From: Serinibacter arcticus
Lineage (GTDB): Bacteria > Actinomycetota > Actinomycetes > Actinomycetales > Beutenbergiaceae
Reading direction: 5' to 3'
DNA: 64,000 nt
NCBI RefSeq assembly: GCF_003121705.1
Contig: NZ_PYHR01000002.1
Location: 1,550,001 to 1,614,000 of the forward strand
This document shows, in pieces, positions 8,859-20,265 of the stretch (positions are counted from its first letter, which is position 1; every line of letters begins with the position of its first letter). The notes beneath the pieces were generated by a model. That model saw only the letters and a list, made by a program, of their open reading frames with translations, was not told the origin of the DNA and ran no database searches. Position numbers and translations under genes: made by a program.

Positions 8859-9371
8859 TCAGGCCTGCGTTGCGGTTCCGCCGGCGGCGAGGATCTTGTC
8901 CTTCGCGCTGGTGGAGAAGCGCTCGACGGTGATGTCGAGCTTCACGCCGCCCAGGTCGCCGGTGCCGAGCACCTTGACCGGACGGTTGGGACGCACGGCC
9001 CCCGCTGCCACGAGGTCGTCCACCGTGACGGTGCCGCCCTCGGGGAACAGCACGGCGAGCTTGTCCAGGTTCACGACCTGGTACTCGGTGCGGAACGGGT
9101 TGGTGAATCCACGGAGCTTCGGCAGACGCATGTGCATCGGCATCTGTCCGCCCTCGAAACCGGCGGGAACCTGGTACCGGGCCTTCGTGCCCTTGGTACC
9201 ACGTCCGGCGGTCTTACCCTTCGAGCCCTCACCGCGACCCACGCGGGTCTTGCGGGTGTGGGAGCCCGGGGCGGGACGGAGGTGGTGCACCCGCAGCGTG
9301 CGGGACGCCGGGGTCACCTCCTTCTCCTCGGCCGTGGCCTTGCTCGTGGTGCTCTTCTTGGCCTCTGCCAT
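8859..9371 (-). CDS. rplO: Large ribosomal subunit protein uL15 with N-terminal extension
   Basis: L15 helps fold 23S rRNA domains late in 50S assembly. The conserved core starts at [20 protein letters not shown] and continues with [17 protein letters not shown] and [19 protein letters not shown]. About 25 Lys/Thr/Glu-rich residues precede the core, giving 170 residues against about 145-150 usually; the ATG at 9371 is the natural start one base from rpmD, so the extension is probably real. A 108-base gap, with a short inverted repeat of the CGTCGCCACCC type around 8821-8852, separates it from secY. Confidence 0.95.
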   Translation of the reverse strand: MAEAKKSTTSKATAEEKEVTPASRTLRVHHLRPAPGSHTRKTRVGRGEGSKGKTAGRGTKGTKARYQVPAGFEGGQMPMHMRLPKLRGFTNPFRTEYQVVNLDKLAVLFPEGGTVTVDDLVAAGAVRPNRPVKVLGTGDLGGVKLDITVERFSTSAKDKILAAGGTATQA

Positions 9372-9372
9372 G

Positions 9373-9555
9373 TCAGTCGACCTCCTCGACCTTCACCAGG
9401 TGGTTGACGACCTGGATCATGCCGCGCACCTGGGCGTTGTCCTCACGGACCGTGACACGGCCGATCTTGCCGAGGCCGAGGGTGCGCAGCGTCTCACGCT
9501 GGTTCTGCTTGCCGCCGATGGCGGACCGGGTCTGGGTGACCTGGAGCTGAGCCAT
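9373..9555 (-). CDS. rpmD: Large ribosomal subunit protein uL30
   Basis: A 60-residue 50S protein with the family features [20 protein letters not shown] and [15 protein letters not shown]. The ATG at 9555 is preferred to the GTG one codon upstream because it overlaps the rpsE stop in a TGATG arrangement, giving translational coupling. Confidence 0.95.
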   Translation of the reverse strand: MAQLQVTQTRSAIGGKQNQRETLRTLGLGKIGRVTVREDNAQVRGMIQVVNHLVKVEEVD

Positions 9556-10241
9556 CACGCCACCCCCGCCTGGATCTTCGCGACAGCCTCGGCCCGGGCG
9601 TTCGCCTGGGCACGGAGCAGCGGCGCGGGGACGACGTCCTCGAGCGGAAGACCACGGCGTGCCGCCACGGCCTCGGGCTGCTCGAGCGAGCGCAGCGCCT
9701 CCACCGTCGCGTGGACGATGTTGATGGCGTTGGACGAGCCGAGCGACTTGCTCAGGACGTCGTGGATGCCGGCGCAGTCCAGGACCGCGCGGACGGGACC
9801 GCCCGCGATGACCCCGGTACCCGGCGAGGCGGGACGGAGGAGGACGACGCCTGCCGCGGCCTCACCCTGCACCTGGTGCGGGATGGTGCTGCCGATGCGG
9901 GGGACGCGGAAGAAGTTCTTCTTCGCCTCCTCCACACCCTTGGCGATGGCGGCCGGAACTTCCTTGGCCTTGCCGTAGCCGACGCCGACCGTGCCGTCGC
10001 CGTCACCGACGACCACGAGGGCGGTGAAGCTGAAGCGACGACCACCCTTCACGACCTTGGCGACACGGTTGATCGTGACGATGCGCTCGACGAACTGGCT
10101 GCGCTCGGGCTCGCGGCCGCCGCGGTCACCGCGACGGTCACCGCCGCCGCGGCGGTCGCCACCGCGGGCGTTGCCGCGGTCGTTCTCGTTACCACCGGTG
10201 GCCGGGGCCCCAGCGGTCCTGGTGCGCTGCGGTGCAGCCAT
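9555..10241 (-). CDS. rpsE: Small ribosomal subunit protein uS5 with Arg/Gly-rich N-terminus
   Basis: S5 helps keep decoding accurate and contacts S4 and S8. The S5 core starts near residue 50 ([50 protein letters not shown]) and ends with the C-terminal domain ([14 protein letters not shown]). Unusually, residues 1-48 are an Asn/Asp/Arg/Gly-rich disordered extension with RGG-like repeats ([16 protein letters not shown]), making it 228 residues against about 165-200 normally. Confidence 0.97.
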   Translation of the reverse strand: MAAPQRTRTAGAPATGGNENDRGNARGGDRRGGGDRRGDRGGREPERSQFVERIVTINRVAKVVKGGRRFSFTALVVVGDGDGTVGVGYGKAKEVPAAIAKGVEEAKKNFFRVPRIGSTIPHQVQGEAAAGVVLLRPASPGTGVIAGGPVRAVLDCAGIHDVLSKSLGSSNAINIVHATVEALRSLEQPEAVAARRGLPLEDVVPAPLLRAQANARAEAVAKIQAGVA

Positions 10242-10272
10242 CAGCTGTTCCTCTCGTGCTTGCGGAAGGTCA

Positions 10273-10650
10273 TCACAGGGACAGGCCTCCCTCGCGGGCG
10301 CCGTCAGCGACGGCGGCGACGCGGCCGTGGTAGGCGTTACCGCCGCGGTCGAAGACCACGGTGGTGACGCCCGCGGCGACAGCGCGCTTGGCGACTAGGC
10401 CACCGACGACCTTGGCCTTGTCGACCTTGACGTCCGTGCTGGCGCGGAGGTCCGCCTCGAGCGTCGACGCCGAGGCGATCGTGGTGCCCGTGGAGTCGTC
10501 GACGATCTGCGCGACGATGTGTCGCGCCGACCGGGTGACGACGAGGCGCGGACGCTCCGCCGAACCGACGAGACGCTTGCGGATCCGCAGGTGACGGCGC
10601 TTACGGGCCTTCACCGTCGACTTTCCAGCCGACTTGATGGAGATCGCCAT
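10273..10650 (-). CDS. rplR: Large ribosomal subunit protein uL18
   Basis: L18 binds 5S rRNA with L5. The 125-residue protein opens with the basic [20 protein letters not shown] and follows with [31 protein letters not shown] and the C-terminal [26 protein letters not shown], as expected. It lies two bases after rplF. Confidence 0.97.
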   Translation of the reverse strand: MAISIKSAGKSTVKARKRRHLRIRKRLVGSAERPRLVVTRSARHIVAQIVDDSTGTTIASASTLEADLRASTDVKVDKAKVVGGLVAKRAVAAGVTTVVFDRGGNAYHGRVAAVADGAREGGLSL

Positions 10651-10652
10651 GG

Positions 10653-11189
10653 CTACTTACCAGCCTTTCCGACCTTGCGACGGACCTGCTCGCCCGCGTA
10701 CCGCACGCCCTTGCCCTTGTAGGGCTCAGGCTTGCGGATCTTCCGAATGTTGGCGGCGACCTCGCCGACCTGCTGCTTGTCGATGCCGGCCACCGAGAAC
10801 TTGGTGGGCGACTCGACGGCGAACGTGATGCCCTCGGGGGCCGTCACCGTGACCGGGTGGCTGAAGCCGAGTGCGAACTCGAGGGCGCTGCCCTTGGCCA
10901 CCACGCGGTAACCGGTGCCGACGATCTCGAGCTTCTTCTCGTAGCCATCGGTGACACCGATGATCAGGTTCGCGAGCAGCGTGCGGGTCAGGCCGTGGAG
11001 CGAGCGCGAGGCGCGCTCGTCGTTCGGACGCGTCACCACGAGGGTTCCCTCGGTGTGATCCACCTCGATCGGGGCCGGGATGGAGTGCGTCAGCGTTCCC
11101 TTGGGGCCCTTGACCGTGACAACACGCTCTGCGAGCGAGACGTCGACGGCTGCCGGGACCACAACGGGGATCTTCCCAATGCGGGACAT
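10653..11189 (-). CDS. rplF: Large ribosomal subunit protein uL6
   Basis: L6 sits near the sarcin-ricin loop and the factor-binding site. The 178-residue protein begins [19 protein letters not shown], repeats the two-domain fold, and ends with the signature [20 protein letters not shown]. The start at 11189 is chosen because the family starts at MSRIGK and GGGAGG-type bases lie upstream (AAGGGAGGAACC); the longer frame from 11228 is read-through from rpsH. Confidence 0.97.
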   Translation of the reverse strand: MSRIGKIPVVVPAAVDVSLAERVVTVKGPKGTLTHSIPAPIEVDHTEGTLVVTRPNDERASRSLHGLTRTLLANLIIGVTDGYEKKLEIVGTGYRVVAKGSALEFALGFSHPVTVTAPEGITFAVESPTKFSVAGIDKQQVGEVAANIRKIRKPEPYKGKGVRYAGEQVRRKVGKAGK

Positions 11190-11199
11190 GGTTCCTCCC

Positions 11200-11598
11200 T
11201 TACCAGACGTAGGCGAGGACTTCCCCACCCACGCCCTTCTTGGCAGCCTGACGGTCGGTGAGCAGACCGGAGGACGTGGACAGGATCGCCACGCCCAGGC
11301 CGCCGAGCACCTGGGGCAGGTTCGTGGACTTGGCGTACACCCGGAGACCGGGCTTGGAGATGCGGCGGATGCCGGCGAGCGAACGCTCGCGCTGCGGGCC
11401 GAACTTGAGGTTCAGCACGAGGGTCTTGCCGACCTCGGCCTCCTCCTCGCTCCATCCCGCGATGTAGCCCTCCGCCTGGAGGATCTCGGCAATGTGCGAC
11501 TTGAGCTTCGAGTACGGCATCTTGACCGTCTCGTGGTACGCGGAGTTCGCGTTACGCAGACGCGTGAGCATGTCTGCGATGGGGTCTGTCATCGTCAT
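11200..11598 (-). CDS. rpsH: Small ribosomal subunit protein uS8
   Basis: S8 is a primary 16S rRNA binder and, in other bacteria, represses the spc operon. The 132-residue protein begins [20 protein letters not shown] and ends [20 protein letters not shown] plus EVLAYVW, the usual family termini. The first ATG at 11598 is kept, as in other actinobacteria; MTDPIAD at 11592 is the alternative. It lies 68 bases after rpsN. Confidence 0.97.
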   Translation of the reverse strand: MTMTDPIADMLTRLRNANSAYHETVKMPYSKLKSHIAEILQAEGYIAGWSEEEAEVGKTLVLNLKFGPQRERSLAGIRRISKPGLRVYAKSTNLPQVLGGLGVAILSTSSGLLTDRQAAKKGVGGEVLAYVW

Positions 11599-11666
11599 CG
11601 GGCTTCAGCCCTTCCTCGCCGTGGTTTCCCCCACCCCGTCAGGGGTGAGGACCTGCGGCGTAGTTG

Positions 11667-11852
11667 TTACCAGCTGCTCTTGGTGATGCCCGGGAGCTGG
11701 CCGGCGAGGGCCATCTCACGCAGGCAGATGCGGCACAGGCCGAACTTGCGGTAGACCGAGCGGGGACGCCCGCAGCGGTTGCACCGCGTGTAGCCACGGA
11801 CGGCGAACTTCTGCTTGCCGGCGGCCTTCTGCACCAGGGCGGTCTTCGCCAT
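11667..11852 (-). CDS. rpsN: Small ribosomal subunit protein uS14, zinc-binding type Z
   Basis: The 61-residue type Z S14 of the 30S head. Four cysteines (C24, C27, C40, C43) in CNRCGRP and CRICLRE form the zinc ribbon, separating it from the longer zinc-free S14 paralogue. It begins two bases after the rplE stop. Confidence 0.97.
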   Translation of the reverse strand: MAKTALVQKAAGKQKFAVRGYTRCNRCGRPRSVYRKFGLCRICLREMALAGQLPGITKSSW

Positions 11853-11853
11853 G

Positions 11854-12438
11854 TCAGTTCTCCTTGAACGGGAAGCCGAGGTGGCGCAGGAGCGACCGAC
11901 CCTCGTCGTTGGTGAGCGCGGACGTCACGACCGTGATGTCCATGCCGCGGACGCGGTCGATCGAGTCCTGGTCGATCTCGTGGAACATCGCCTGCTCCGT
12001 GAGACCGAACGTGTAGTTCCCGTTGCCGTCGAACTGCTTCGGCGACAGACCACGGAAGTCACGGATGCGCGGGAGGGCGATCGAGACCAGACGGTCCACG
12101 AACTCCCACATGCGGTCACCGCGGAGCGTGGTGTGCGCGCCGATCGGCTGGCCCTCGCGGAGCTTGAACTGCGCGATGGACTTGCGAGCCTTGGTGACCT
12201 GCGGCTTCTGACCCGTGATGAGCGAGAGGTCGCGGATCGCGCCCTCGATCAGCTTGGAGTCGCGAGCGGCGTCACCGACACCCATGTTCACGACGACCTT
12301 CACGAGGCCGGGAACCTGGTTGACGTTCGCGTAGCTGAACTCCTCGCGCAGCGCGGGGACGATCTCCTCGCGGTAGCGCGACTTCAGGCGCGGCAGGACC
12401 TTCTCCGCCACCTCGGTGGTCTCAATGGTCTCGGTCAT
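11854..12438 (-). CDS. rplE: Large ribosomal subunit protein uL5
   Basis: L5 binds 5S rRNA and contacts P-site tRNA. After a short acidic leader the 194-residue protein shows [76 protein letters not shown] and the C-terminal [22 protein letters not shown] 12438 is chosen over the GTG at 12441 because it overlaps the rplX stop (TGATG). Confidence 0.97.
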   Translation of the reverse strand: MTETIETTEVAEKVLPRLKSRYREEIVPALREEFSYANVNQVPGLVKVVVNMGVGDAARDSKLIEGAIRDLSLITGQKPQVTKARKSIAQFKLREGQPIGAHTTLRGDRMWEFVDRLVSIALPRIRDFRGLSPKQFDGNGNYTFGLTEQAMFHEIDQDSIDRVRGMDITVVTSALTNDEGRSLLRHLGFPFKEN

Positions 12439-12785
12439 CACACGTCCTTACCGGAGCGCTTGGCGATGCGGACGCGGACCGTACGCTTGCGGCCGTCGCG
12501 CTCGACTTCCTCGGTGCGGTAGCCCACCCGGGTGCCCTTCTTGGACTCCGGGTCGACCAGCATCACGTTGCTGATGTGGATGGGGGCCTCGACGGTCTCG
12601 ATGCCACCCGTGCGGCTGCCGCGCTGCGACTGCGACACCTTGGTGTGCTTCGTGACGCGCTTGATGCCCTCGACGACGACACGGTTGGTCTCCGTGAACA
12701 CCTCGAGAACGCGGCCCTGCTTGCCACGGTCAGCGCGGCTGCCGGAGATCACGACGACGAGGTCGCCCTTCTTGATCTTCGCCAT
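12438..12785 (-). CDS. rplX: Large ribosomal subunit protein uL24
   Basis: L24 initiates 50S assembly. The 115-residue protein begins [20 protein letters not shown], a KOW motif, followed by [20 protein letters not shown] and the lysine-rich [18 protein letters not shown]. It lies three bases after rplN and overlaps rplE by one base. Confidence 0.97.
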   Translation of the reverse strand: MAKIKKGDLVVVISGSRADRGKQGRVLEVFTETNRVVVEGIKRVTKHTKVSQSQRGSRTGGIETVEAPIHISNVMLVDPESKKGTRVGYRTEEVERDGRKRTVRVRIAKRSGKDV

Positions 12786-12788
12786 AAC

Positions 12789-13157
12789 TCAGATCACCTC
12801 CGGGGCGAGCGACACGATGCGCATGAACTTCTTGTCACGCAGCTCGCGGCCCACCGGGCCGAAGATGCGGGTTCCACGGGGCTCGCCGTCCTGCTTGAGG
12901 ATGACGGCTGCGTTCTCGTCGAACCGGATGTACGAACCGTCGGGACGTCGGCGCTCCTTGCGGGTGCGCACGATGACCGCCTTGACGACATCGCCCTTCT
13001 TGACGTTGCCGCCGGGGATGGCGTCCTTGACGGTGGCGACGATGACGTCACCGATGCCGGCGTAGCGACGCCCAGAGCCACCGAGAACGCGGATGCAGAG
13101 AATCTCCTTGGCACCCGTGTTGTCGGCGACCTTGAGTCGCGACTCCTGCTGAATCAT
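12789..13157 (-). CDS. rplN: Large ribosomal subunit protein uL14
   Basis: L14 forms intersubunit bridges and binds the silencing factor RsfS. The 122-residue protein begins [20 protein letters not shown] and contains [43 protein letters not shown] in parts, and the C-terminal [21 protein letters not shown] 70-base gap separates it from rpsQ. Confidence 0.98.
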   Translation of the reverse strand: MIQQESRLKVADNTGAKEILCIRVLGGSGRRYAGIGDVIVATVKDAIPGGNVKKGDVVKAVIVRTRKERRRPDGSYIRFDENAAVILKQDGEPRGTRIFGPVGRELRDKKFMRIVSLAPEVI

Positions 13158-13227
13158 GAACCTGCTCCTGTCGTCGTGCCGGTTCTCGGCATGTGCCGGG
13201 CCTGGCCGAACGGATAATTACTGGTGG

Positions 13228-13530
13228 TCAGCGTGCCTTCTCGATGACCTCGACCACGCGCCACCGCTTGGTGGCGGACAGCGGCCGCGTCTCCATGATG
13301 AGAACGAGGTCTCCGACGCCCGCGACGGAAACTTCGTCGTGCGCCTTCACCTTGATGGTGCGCCGGATGACCTTGCCGTAGAGCGGGTGCTTGACCCGGT
13401 CCTCCAGCTCGACCACGACGGTCTTGTCCATCTTGTCGCTGACGACGTAGCCCTGGCGCGTCTTGCGGTAGGGCCGCTGCTCGTCGGTCACGGCCTCAGC
13501 CGCAGCTTCCTTGCTCATAGTCTCGCTCAC
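13228..13530 (-). CDS. rpsQ: Small ribosomal subunit protein uS17
   Basis: S17 is a primary 16S rRNA binder with an OB fold. The core is [40 protein letters not shown] and [20 protein letters not shown] 15-20-residue acidic leader precedes it. The GTG at 13530 overlaps the rpmC stop by four bases (GTGA), so it is used; ATG at 13518 is a reasonable alternative. Confidence 0.95.
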   Translation of the reverse strand: MSETMSKEAAAEAVTDEQRPYRKTRQGYVVSDKMDKTVVVELEDRVKHPLYGKVIRRTIKVKAHDEVSVAGVGDLVLIMETRPLSATKRWRVVEVIEKAR

Positions 13531-13766
13531 TTCACGCTCGTCGGGGCGGTACGGATCCCGAGCTCGCGCTCACGCAGGACCGTGTAGATCCGGGCGATGT
13601 CGCGCTTGACTTCCTTGAGTCGACCGTGGCTCTCCAGCTGGCCGGTCGCCGAGGCGAACCGCAGGTGGAACAGCTCGTCCTTGGCCTTGCGCAGCTCGGC
13701 GACGAGTCGCTCGTCGTCGAAACCGTCCAGCTCGGACGTCTGCAGGTCCTTCGAACCCACTGCCAT
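13527..13766 (-). CDS. rpmC: Large ribosomal subunit protein uL29
   Basis: L29 lies at the exit tunnel and contributes to the trigger factor and SRP docking site. The 79-residue two-helix protein has [20 protein letters not shown] and [20 protein letters not shown]. It is coupled at both ends: TGATG with rplP upstream and GTGA with rpsQ downstream. Confidence 0.97.
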   Translation of the reverse strand: MAVGSKDLQTSELDGFDDERLVAELRKAKDELFHLRFASATGQLESHGRLKEVKRDIARIYTVLRERELGIRTAPTSVK

Positions 13767-14185
13767 CAGATGTCACCACCCTCGCGCCGCACGAAGCGGG
13801 TCTTCATCGGAAGCTTGTGCTGGGCGCGACGCATGGCCTCGCGAGCCAGCGGCTCAGGAACGCCGGCGAGCTCGAAGAGAACGCGACCCGGCTTGATGTT
13901 GGCGATCCACCACTCCACGGAACCCTTACCGGAACCCATGCGGGTCTCGGCGGGCTTCTTGGTCAGCGGGCGGTCGGGGTAGATGTTGATCCACACCTTT
14001 CCACCACGCTTGATGTGACGGGTCATGGCGATACGCGCGGACTCGATCTGGCGGTTGGTGAGGTATCCACCCTCGACCGCCTGGATGCCGAACTCGCCGA
14101 ACGCGATCGAGGTGCCACCGGTGGCGGCGCCGCGACGCTTGGGGTGGTGCTGCTTGCGGTGCTTGGTCCGCCTGGGGATCAGCAT
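13766..14185 (-). CDS. rplP: Large ribosomal subunit protein uL16
   Basis: L16 helps position A-site tRNA and is a late-assembly 50S protein. The 139 residues begin [20 protein letters not shown] and include [40 protein letters not shown] and [20 protein letters not shown]. It is five bases after rpsC and overlaps rpmC by one base. Confidence 0.98.
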   Translation of the reverse strand: MLIPRRTKHRKQHHPKRRGAATGGTSIAFGEFGIQAVEGGYLTNRQIESARIAMTRHIKRGGKVWINIYPDRPLTKKPAETRMGSGKGSVEWWIANIKPGRVLFELAGVPEPLAREAMRRAQHKLPMKTRFVRREGGDI

Positions 14186-14190
14186 CGGTG

Positions 14191-14991
14191 TCAGGCCTCC
14201 GTTCCGGTGGCGACAGCGGCCGGAGCCTCAGCAGCAGCCGGAGCGGCGGACTCGTCACGACGGCCACGGGGGCGGTCGTTGCGGTCACCACGGTCCGGAC
14301 GCGGGCCACGGCCACGGGCCGGCGCGCCGGCCTCCTGGGCCGCGTACTCGCGCTCGGTCATGTCGCCCTTGTAGATCCACACCTTCACGCCGATGCGGCC
14401 GAAGGTCGTGCGAGCCTCGAAGAAGCCGTAGTCGATGTTCGCGCGAAGCGTGTGCAGCGGCACACGGCCCTCGCGGTAGAACTCCTTGCGGCTCATCTCG
14501 GCGCCGCCGAGACGGCCCGAGCACTGCACCCGGATGCCCTTGGCACCGGCACGCTGAGCAGACTGCATGCCCTTGCGCATGGCGCGACGGAACGCGACAC
14601 GGCTGGCGAGCTGCTCGGCGATGCCCTGCGCCACGAGCTGGGCGTCGAGCTCGGGGTTCTTGACCTCGTGGATGTTCAGCGTGACCTGCTTGCCGGTGAG
14701 CTTCTCGAGCTCACCGCGCAGGCGGTCCGCCTCCGCGCCACGACGGCCGATGACGATGCCGGGACGAGCGGTGTGGAGCGTGACGTGCACGCGGTCACGG
14801 GTGCGCTCGATCTGCACCTTCGAGACGCCGGCGCGCTCGAGGCCCGCCGACATCAGACGACGGATCTCGACGTCCTCGCGGACGTAGTCGCGGTAGCGCT
14901 GACCCGGCTTGGTCGAGTCGGCGAACCACTTGGAACGGTGCTCGGTCGTGATGCCGAGCCGGAACCCGAGCGGGTTGACCTTCTGGCCCAT
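14191..14991 (-). CDS. rpsC: Small ribosomal subunit protein uS3 with Arg/Gly-rich tail
   Basis: S3 lines the mRNA entry channel and has helicase activity with S4 and S5. The 266-residue protein begins [20 protein letters not shown], has the KH domain ([20 protein letters not shown]) and the C-terminal [20 protein letters not shown] segment. The last 50 residues after EREYAAQEA are an Arg/Gly/Asp- then Ala-rich tail of unknown role. It overlaps rplV by one base. Confidence 0.98.
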   Translation of the reverse strand: MGQKVNPLGFRLGITTEHRSKWFADSTKPGQRYRDYVREDVEIRRLMSAGLERAGVSKVQIERTRDRVHVTLHTARPGIVIGRRGAEADRLRGELEKLTGKQVTLNIHEVKNPELDAQLVAQGIAEQLASRVAFRRAMRKGMQSAQRAGAKGIRVQCSGRLGGAEMSRKEFYREGRVPLHTLRANIDYGFFEARTTFGRIGVKVWIYKGDMTEREYAAQEAGAPARGRGPRPDRGDRNDRPRGRRDESAAPAAAEAPAAVATGTEA

Positions 14992-15350
14992 CAGCGAGCC
15001 CCTTCCTTCGGCGCCACGATCACAGTGATGTGGCTGGTGCGCTTGAGGACGCGCGCTGCGCGCCCCTGGGCACGCGGACGGATCCGCTTGAGCGTCGGGC
15101 CCTCGTCCACGTACGCCTCCGCGATGAACAGCTCGCTCGGGTCGAACCGGACGCTCGCGGCGTCGGCCTTCACACGAGCGTTCGCGATCGCGCTGGCGAC
15201 GAGCTTGCGCACGTCGACAGCGGCGGCCTGCGGGGCGAACCCGAGCAGGGCAACTGCCTCCTCGGCTCGCTTGCCACGGATGGTGTCCACGACGCGGCGA
15301 GCCTTCTGGGGCGTGACGCGGAGATACCGCACCTGCGCCTTGGCTTCCAT
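14991..15350 (-). CDS. rplV: Large ribosomal subunit protein uL22
   Basis: L22 reaches into the exit tunnel with its beta-hairpin. The 119-residue protein shows [20 protein letters not shown], the [20 protein letters not shown] helix region and [20 protein letters not shown] with the hairpin tip, a site of macrolide resistance mutations in other bacteria; no abnormal insertion is seen. It follows rpsS by 39 bases. Confidence 0.97.
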   Translation of the reverse strand: MEAKAQVRYLRVTPQKARRVVDTIRGKRAEEAVALLGFAPQAAAVDVRKLVASAIANARVKADAASVRFDPSELFIAEAYVDEGPTLKRIRPRAQGRAARVLKRTSHITVIVAPKEGAR

Positions 15351-15389
15351 GTGTCTGTCCTTTTCTGGGACCGTCAGTTCGTCACCGCG

Positions 15390-15671
15390 TCAGCGGCGAC
15401 GAGCCTTACGGTCGTCCTTGTCGTGTCCACGGTACGTACGGGTCGGCGCAAACTCTCCGAGCTTGTGTCCGACCATCGACTCGGTGACGAAGACCGGGAC
15501 GTGCTTCCGGCCGTCGTGCACCGCGAAGGTGTGGCCGAGGAACTCCGGCGTGATCATCGAGCGGCGCGACCACGTCTTGATGACGTTCTTGGTGCCCTTC
15601 TCGTTCTGGACGTCCACCTTCTTCTGGAGGTGTCCGTCGACGAAGGGGCCCTTCTTCAGGCTGCGAGGCAT
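15390..15671 (-). CDS. rpsS: Small ribosomal subunit protein uS19
   Basis: S19 partners S13 in the 30S head. The 93-residue protein begins [20 protein letters not shown], continues with [20 protein letters not shown] and [20 protein letters not shown], and ends in a basic tail. It lies 15 bases after rplB. Confidence 0.98.
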   Translation of the reverse strand: MPRSLKKGPFVDGHLQKKVDVQNEKGTKNVIKTWSRRSMITPEFLGHTFAVHDGRKHVPVFVTESMVGHKLGEFAPTRTYRGHDKDDRKARRR

Positions 15672-15686
15672 GCTTCGTACTCCCTA

Positions 15687-16523
<837 letters not shown>

Positions 16524-16552
16524 GATCTAGGTCCTCATCCCATCGGTGCCGG

Positions 16553-16855
16553 TCAGGAGACCGGACCACCGAAGATGTCGATCGAGCCCTCGCGCAGCGT
16601 GATGATCGCGCGCTTGGTGTCCTTGCGCTTGCCGGTGCCGACACGAGTGCGGCGGGTCTTGCCCTGCCGGTTCATCGTGTTGACGTCGGCAACCTTGACC
16701 CCGAAGACCTGCTCGACCGCGATCTTGATCTCGGTCTTGTTGGCGTCGGGGTGAACGAGGAAGGTGTACTTGCCCGCGTCGAGCAGGCTGTAGCTCTTCT
16801 CGGAGACGACCGGCGCGAGCAGGATGTCGCGCGGGTCCTTGCCGATGGCGCTCAC
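16553..16855 (-). CDS. rplW: Large ribosomal subunit protein uL23
   Basis: L23 is the exit-tunnel docking site for trigger factor and SRP. The 100-residue protein has [40 protein letters not shown] and the basic loop [20 protein letters not shown]. It overlaps the rplD stop by four bases. Confidence 0.97.
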   Translation of the reverse strand: MSAIGKDPRDILLAPVVSEKSYSLLDAGKYTFLVHPDANKTEIKIAVEQVFGVKVADVNTMNRQGKTRRTRVGTGKRKDTKRAIITLREGSIDIFGGPVS

Positions 16856-17511
16856 TTGGCGTCCTCCTCGGAGGTGGGCGTGGCGTACTGGCCGGAGTTG
16901 ACGAGGAAGGCCTCGAGCGCCGACGAGGTGAACACGACGTCGTCGTTGACGAGGACGTCGTAGGTGTTCAGCTGGTCGGGCGTGACGAGGTGGACCTCGA
17001 CGACGTTCCGCAGGCTCAGCCAGGCGGCGTCCTCGTTCCGGGAGACCACCGCGAGGATGCGGCGGGCCGACGTCGCCGAACGGATCGCCGAGAGGGCGAC
17101 CTTCGTCGAGGGCGTCTCCAGCACGAGGTCGGAGACCACGTGGACACGGCCGGCGCGAGCCCGGTCGGAGAGGGCGCCACGCAGGGCGGCGGCCTTCATC
17201 TTCTTGGGGGTGCGCTGGCTGTAGTCGCGCGGCTGCGGTCCGTGGACCACGCCACCGCCGGCGAACTGAGGAGCGCGGGTCGAACCCTGACGGGCGCGGC
17301 CGGTGCCCTTCTGCTTGTACGGCTTGCGACCGCCACCACGGACCTCGGCCCGCGTCTTGGTCTTGTGCGTGCCCTGGCGGGCCGCGGCGAGCTGCGCCAC
17401 GACGACCTGGTGGATCAGCGGCACGTTGGTGGTCACGTCGAAGACCTGGGCGGGAAGCTCGGCGGTGCCGGTCTTCTTGCCCGTGGCGTCGATGACGTCG
17501 ATGGAGGTCAT
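16852..17511 (-). CDS. rplD: Large ribosomal subunit protein uL4
   Basis: L4 lines the exit tunnel and in enterobacteria represses the S10 operon. The 219-residue protein has [20 protein letters not shown], the tunnel loop [20 protein letters not shown], and the helical C-terminal domain. ATG 17511 is chosen because AAGGGGG lies seven bases upstream; the GTG at 17517 overlaps the rplC stop and is the alternative. Confidence 0.96.
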   Translation of the reverse strand: MTSIDVIDATGKKTGTAELPAQVFDVTTNVPLIHQVVVAQLAAARQGTHKTKTRAEVRGGGRKPYKQKGTGRARQGSTRAPQFAGGGVVHGPQPRDYSQRTPKKMKAAALRGALSDRARAGRVHVVSDLVLETPSTKVALSAIRSATSARRILAVVSRNEDAAWLSLRNVVEVHLVTPDQLNTYDVLVNDDVVFTSSALEAFLVNSGQYATPTSEEDAK

Positions 17512-17513
17512 GG

Positions 17514-18173
17514 TCACGCCCCCTTCACGGCGGTGCGGACGACGACGAGCGAGCCCTTGGGTCCGGGCACGGGGCCCGCGACCAGCAGCAGGCCGGCAGC
17601 GACGTCCACGGAGTGGATCGTCAGGTTCTGGATGGTCTTGCGGGCGTGACCCATGCGACCAGCCATCTTCATGCCCTTGAACACGCGCGACGGCGTCGAG
17701 GCGCCACCGATCGAGCCGGGCTTGCGGTGGTTGCGGTGTGCACCGTGGGACGCGCCGACTCCGTGGAAGCCGTGGCGCTTCATGACACCGGCGGTGCCCT
17801 TGCCCTTGGTGGTACCGATGACGTCGATCTTGGCGCCGGCCTCGAAGGCCTCCGCGGTGAGCTCCTGGCCCGGGGCGAAGTCGGAGACGTGCTCCGTACG
17901 GATCTCGACGACGTGGCGGCGCGGCGTGACGCCGGCCTTCGCGAAGTGGCCCTTGAGGGGCTGCGTCACCTTGCGCGGGTCGATCTGGCCGAACGCGAGC
18001 TGGACGGCGGAGTAGCCGTCGATCTCCTGCGTACGAACAGCCGAGACCACGTTGGTGCCGACGCGGACGACCGTCACCGGGACGAGCTTGCCGGCGTCGT
18101 CCCAGACCTGGGTCATGCCGAGCTTCGTCCCGAGCAGCGCCGTCACGGCGGGGCTTGTGGTTGTGGAAGTCAT
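17514..18173 (-). CDS. rplC: Large ribosomal subunit protein uL3
   Basis: L3 nucleates 50S assembly and its loop reaches the peptidyl transferase centre. The 219-residue protein has [40 protein letters not shown] and the signature [20 protein letters not shown]. It lies ten bases after rpsJ. Confidence 0.98.
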   Translation of the reverse strand: MTSTTTSPAVTALLGTKLGMTQVWDDAGKLVPVTVVRVGTNVVSAVRTQEIDGYSAVQLAFGQIDPRKVTQPLKGHFAKAGVTPRRHVVEIRTEHVSDFAPGQELTAEAFEAGAKIDVIGTTKGKGTAGVMKRHGFHGVGASHGAHRNHRKPGSIGGASTPSRVFKGMKMAGRMGHARKTIQNLTIHSVDVAAGLLLVAGPVPGPKGSLVVVRTAVKGA

Positions 18174-18183
18174 GGTCGGATCC

Positions 18184-18492
18184 TCAGAGCTTGATCTCGA
18201 TGTTGACGTCCGCCGGAAGGTCGAGTCGCATGAGCGAGTCGACGGCCTTCGGCGTCGGGTCGATGATGTCGATGAGGCGCTTGTGCGTGCGCATCTCGAA
18301 GTGGTCGCGGCTGTCCTTGTACTTGTGCGGAGAACGAATCACGCAGTACACGTTCTTCTCCGTCGGCAGCGGCACGGGGCCGACCACCGTTGCACCGGCA
18401 CGAGTCACCGTGTCGACGATCTTGCGCGCCGAGCTGTCGATGACCTCGTGGTCATAGGACTTCAGCCGGATGCGGATCTTCTGTCCCGCCAT
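18184..18492 (-). CDS. rpsJ: Small ribosomal subunit protein uS10 (NusE)
   Basis: S10 is a 30S head protein that also acts as NusE, linking the ribosome to NusG and antitermination complexes. The 102-residue protein starts [19 protein letters not shown] and includes [20 protein letters not shown] and [20 protein letters not shown]. The ATG at 18492 is the family start; the longer frame upstream is untranslated leader. It is the first gene of the S10-spc-alpha block. Confidence 0.98.
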   Translation of the reverse strand: MAGQKIRIRLKSYDHEVIDSSARKIVDTVTRAGATVVGPVPLPTEKNVYCVIRSPHKYKDSRDHFEMRTHKRLIDIIDPTPKAVDSLMRLDLPADVNIEIKL

Positions 18493-18791
18493 AGCTGTCT
18501 GACTCTCTCTCGTCGTTACCGCTCGTGAACTGCTGACCGACCCCCGCGCTCGGGCGTGTCGCTGAGGCGACGTACCCGGGCGGCGCACTCGCGTGCTGCT
18601 GCGAGTCGGTACTCGAGTCGGGGTCTGTGCTCCCGCCCCCCGAGAGGGAGGCGGACCGCGATGGCTGCCGGGATCGGATCCCGAGCGCGGCGCTCTGAGA
18701 GCAGCGACAAGCGCCCGGATTTCACCGGTAGCTCGCCGTCTGCACGCTGGGCGCGCACGCACGAGTCTCGTTTCCACGAGGCAACCTGGAC

Positions 18792-18821
18792 AGTCTGCCA
18801 CAGAGGGCGGGATCTGGCCAA
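18792..18821 (-). promoter_or_regulatory. Candidate promoter of the S10 operon, in the 18493-18969 gap
   Basis: On the minus strand -35 TTGGCC (18816-18821) and -10 CAGACT (18792-18797) are 18 bases apart. This predicts a leader of about 290 bases before rpsJ, rich in short GC palindromes (for example around 18655-18710). No gene is seen in 18493-18969; the rest of the gap holds the tuf terminator. Confidence 0.5.
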
Positions 18822-18897
18822 CCGGGCCGGGTTGTGGGTCCGGTCACGCCGGCCCCGCTCCCCCGGGCGCCGCCAGAGGCCTCTCCCCCGGGTACGC

Positions 18898-18933
18898 ACG
18901 AGGGCCCGGGAGCAGATGCTCCCGGGCCCTCGT
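18898..18933 (-). terminator. Terminator after tuf
   Basis: A perfect 16-base-pair GC-rich stem (18898-18913 with 18918-18933) with a four-base loop lies 37 bases after the tuf stop. It separates the str operon from the S10 operon. There is no T-run. Confidence 0.8.
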
Positions 18934-18969
18934 GGATCAGCTCACCGCTTCCCGCTCGCGCGGGGGGGA

Positions 18970-20160
<1,191 letters not shown>

Positions 20161-20265
20161 TGTGGTTCCTCCTGGAACTCGGTAGTCGTTCGCCGTTCAG
20201 GGCGTTTCCTGGGGCGGTGTCCTACGGTCTGATGGGTCTTGTACTGCTGGGGTCGACCAGTGGGA

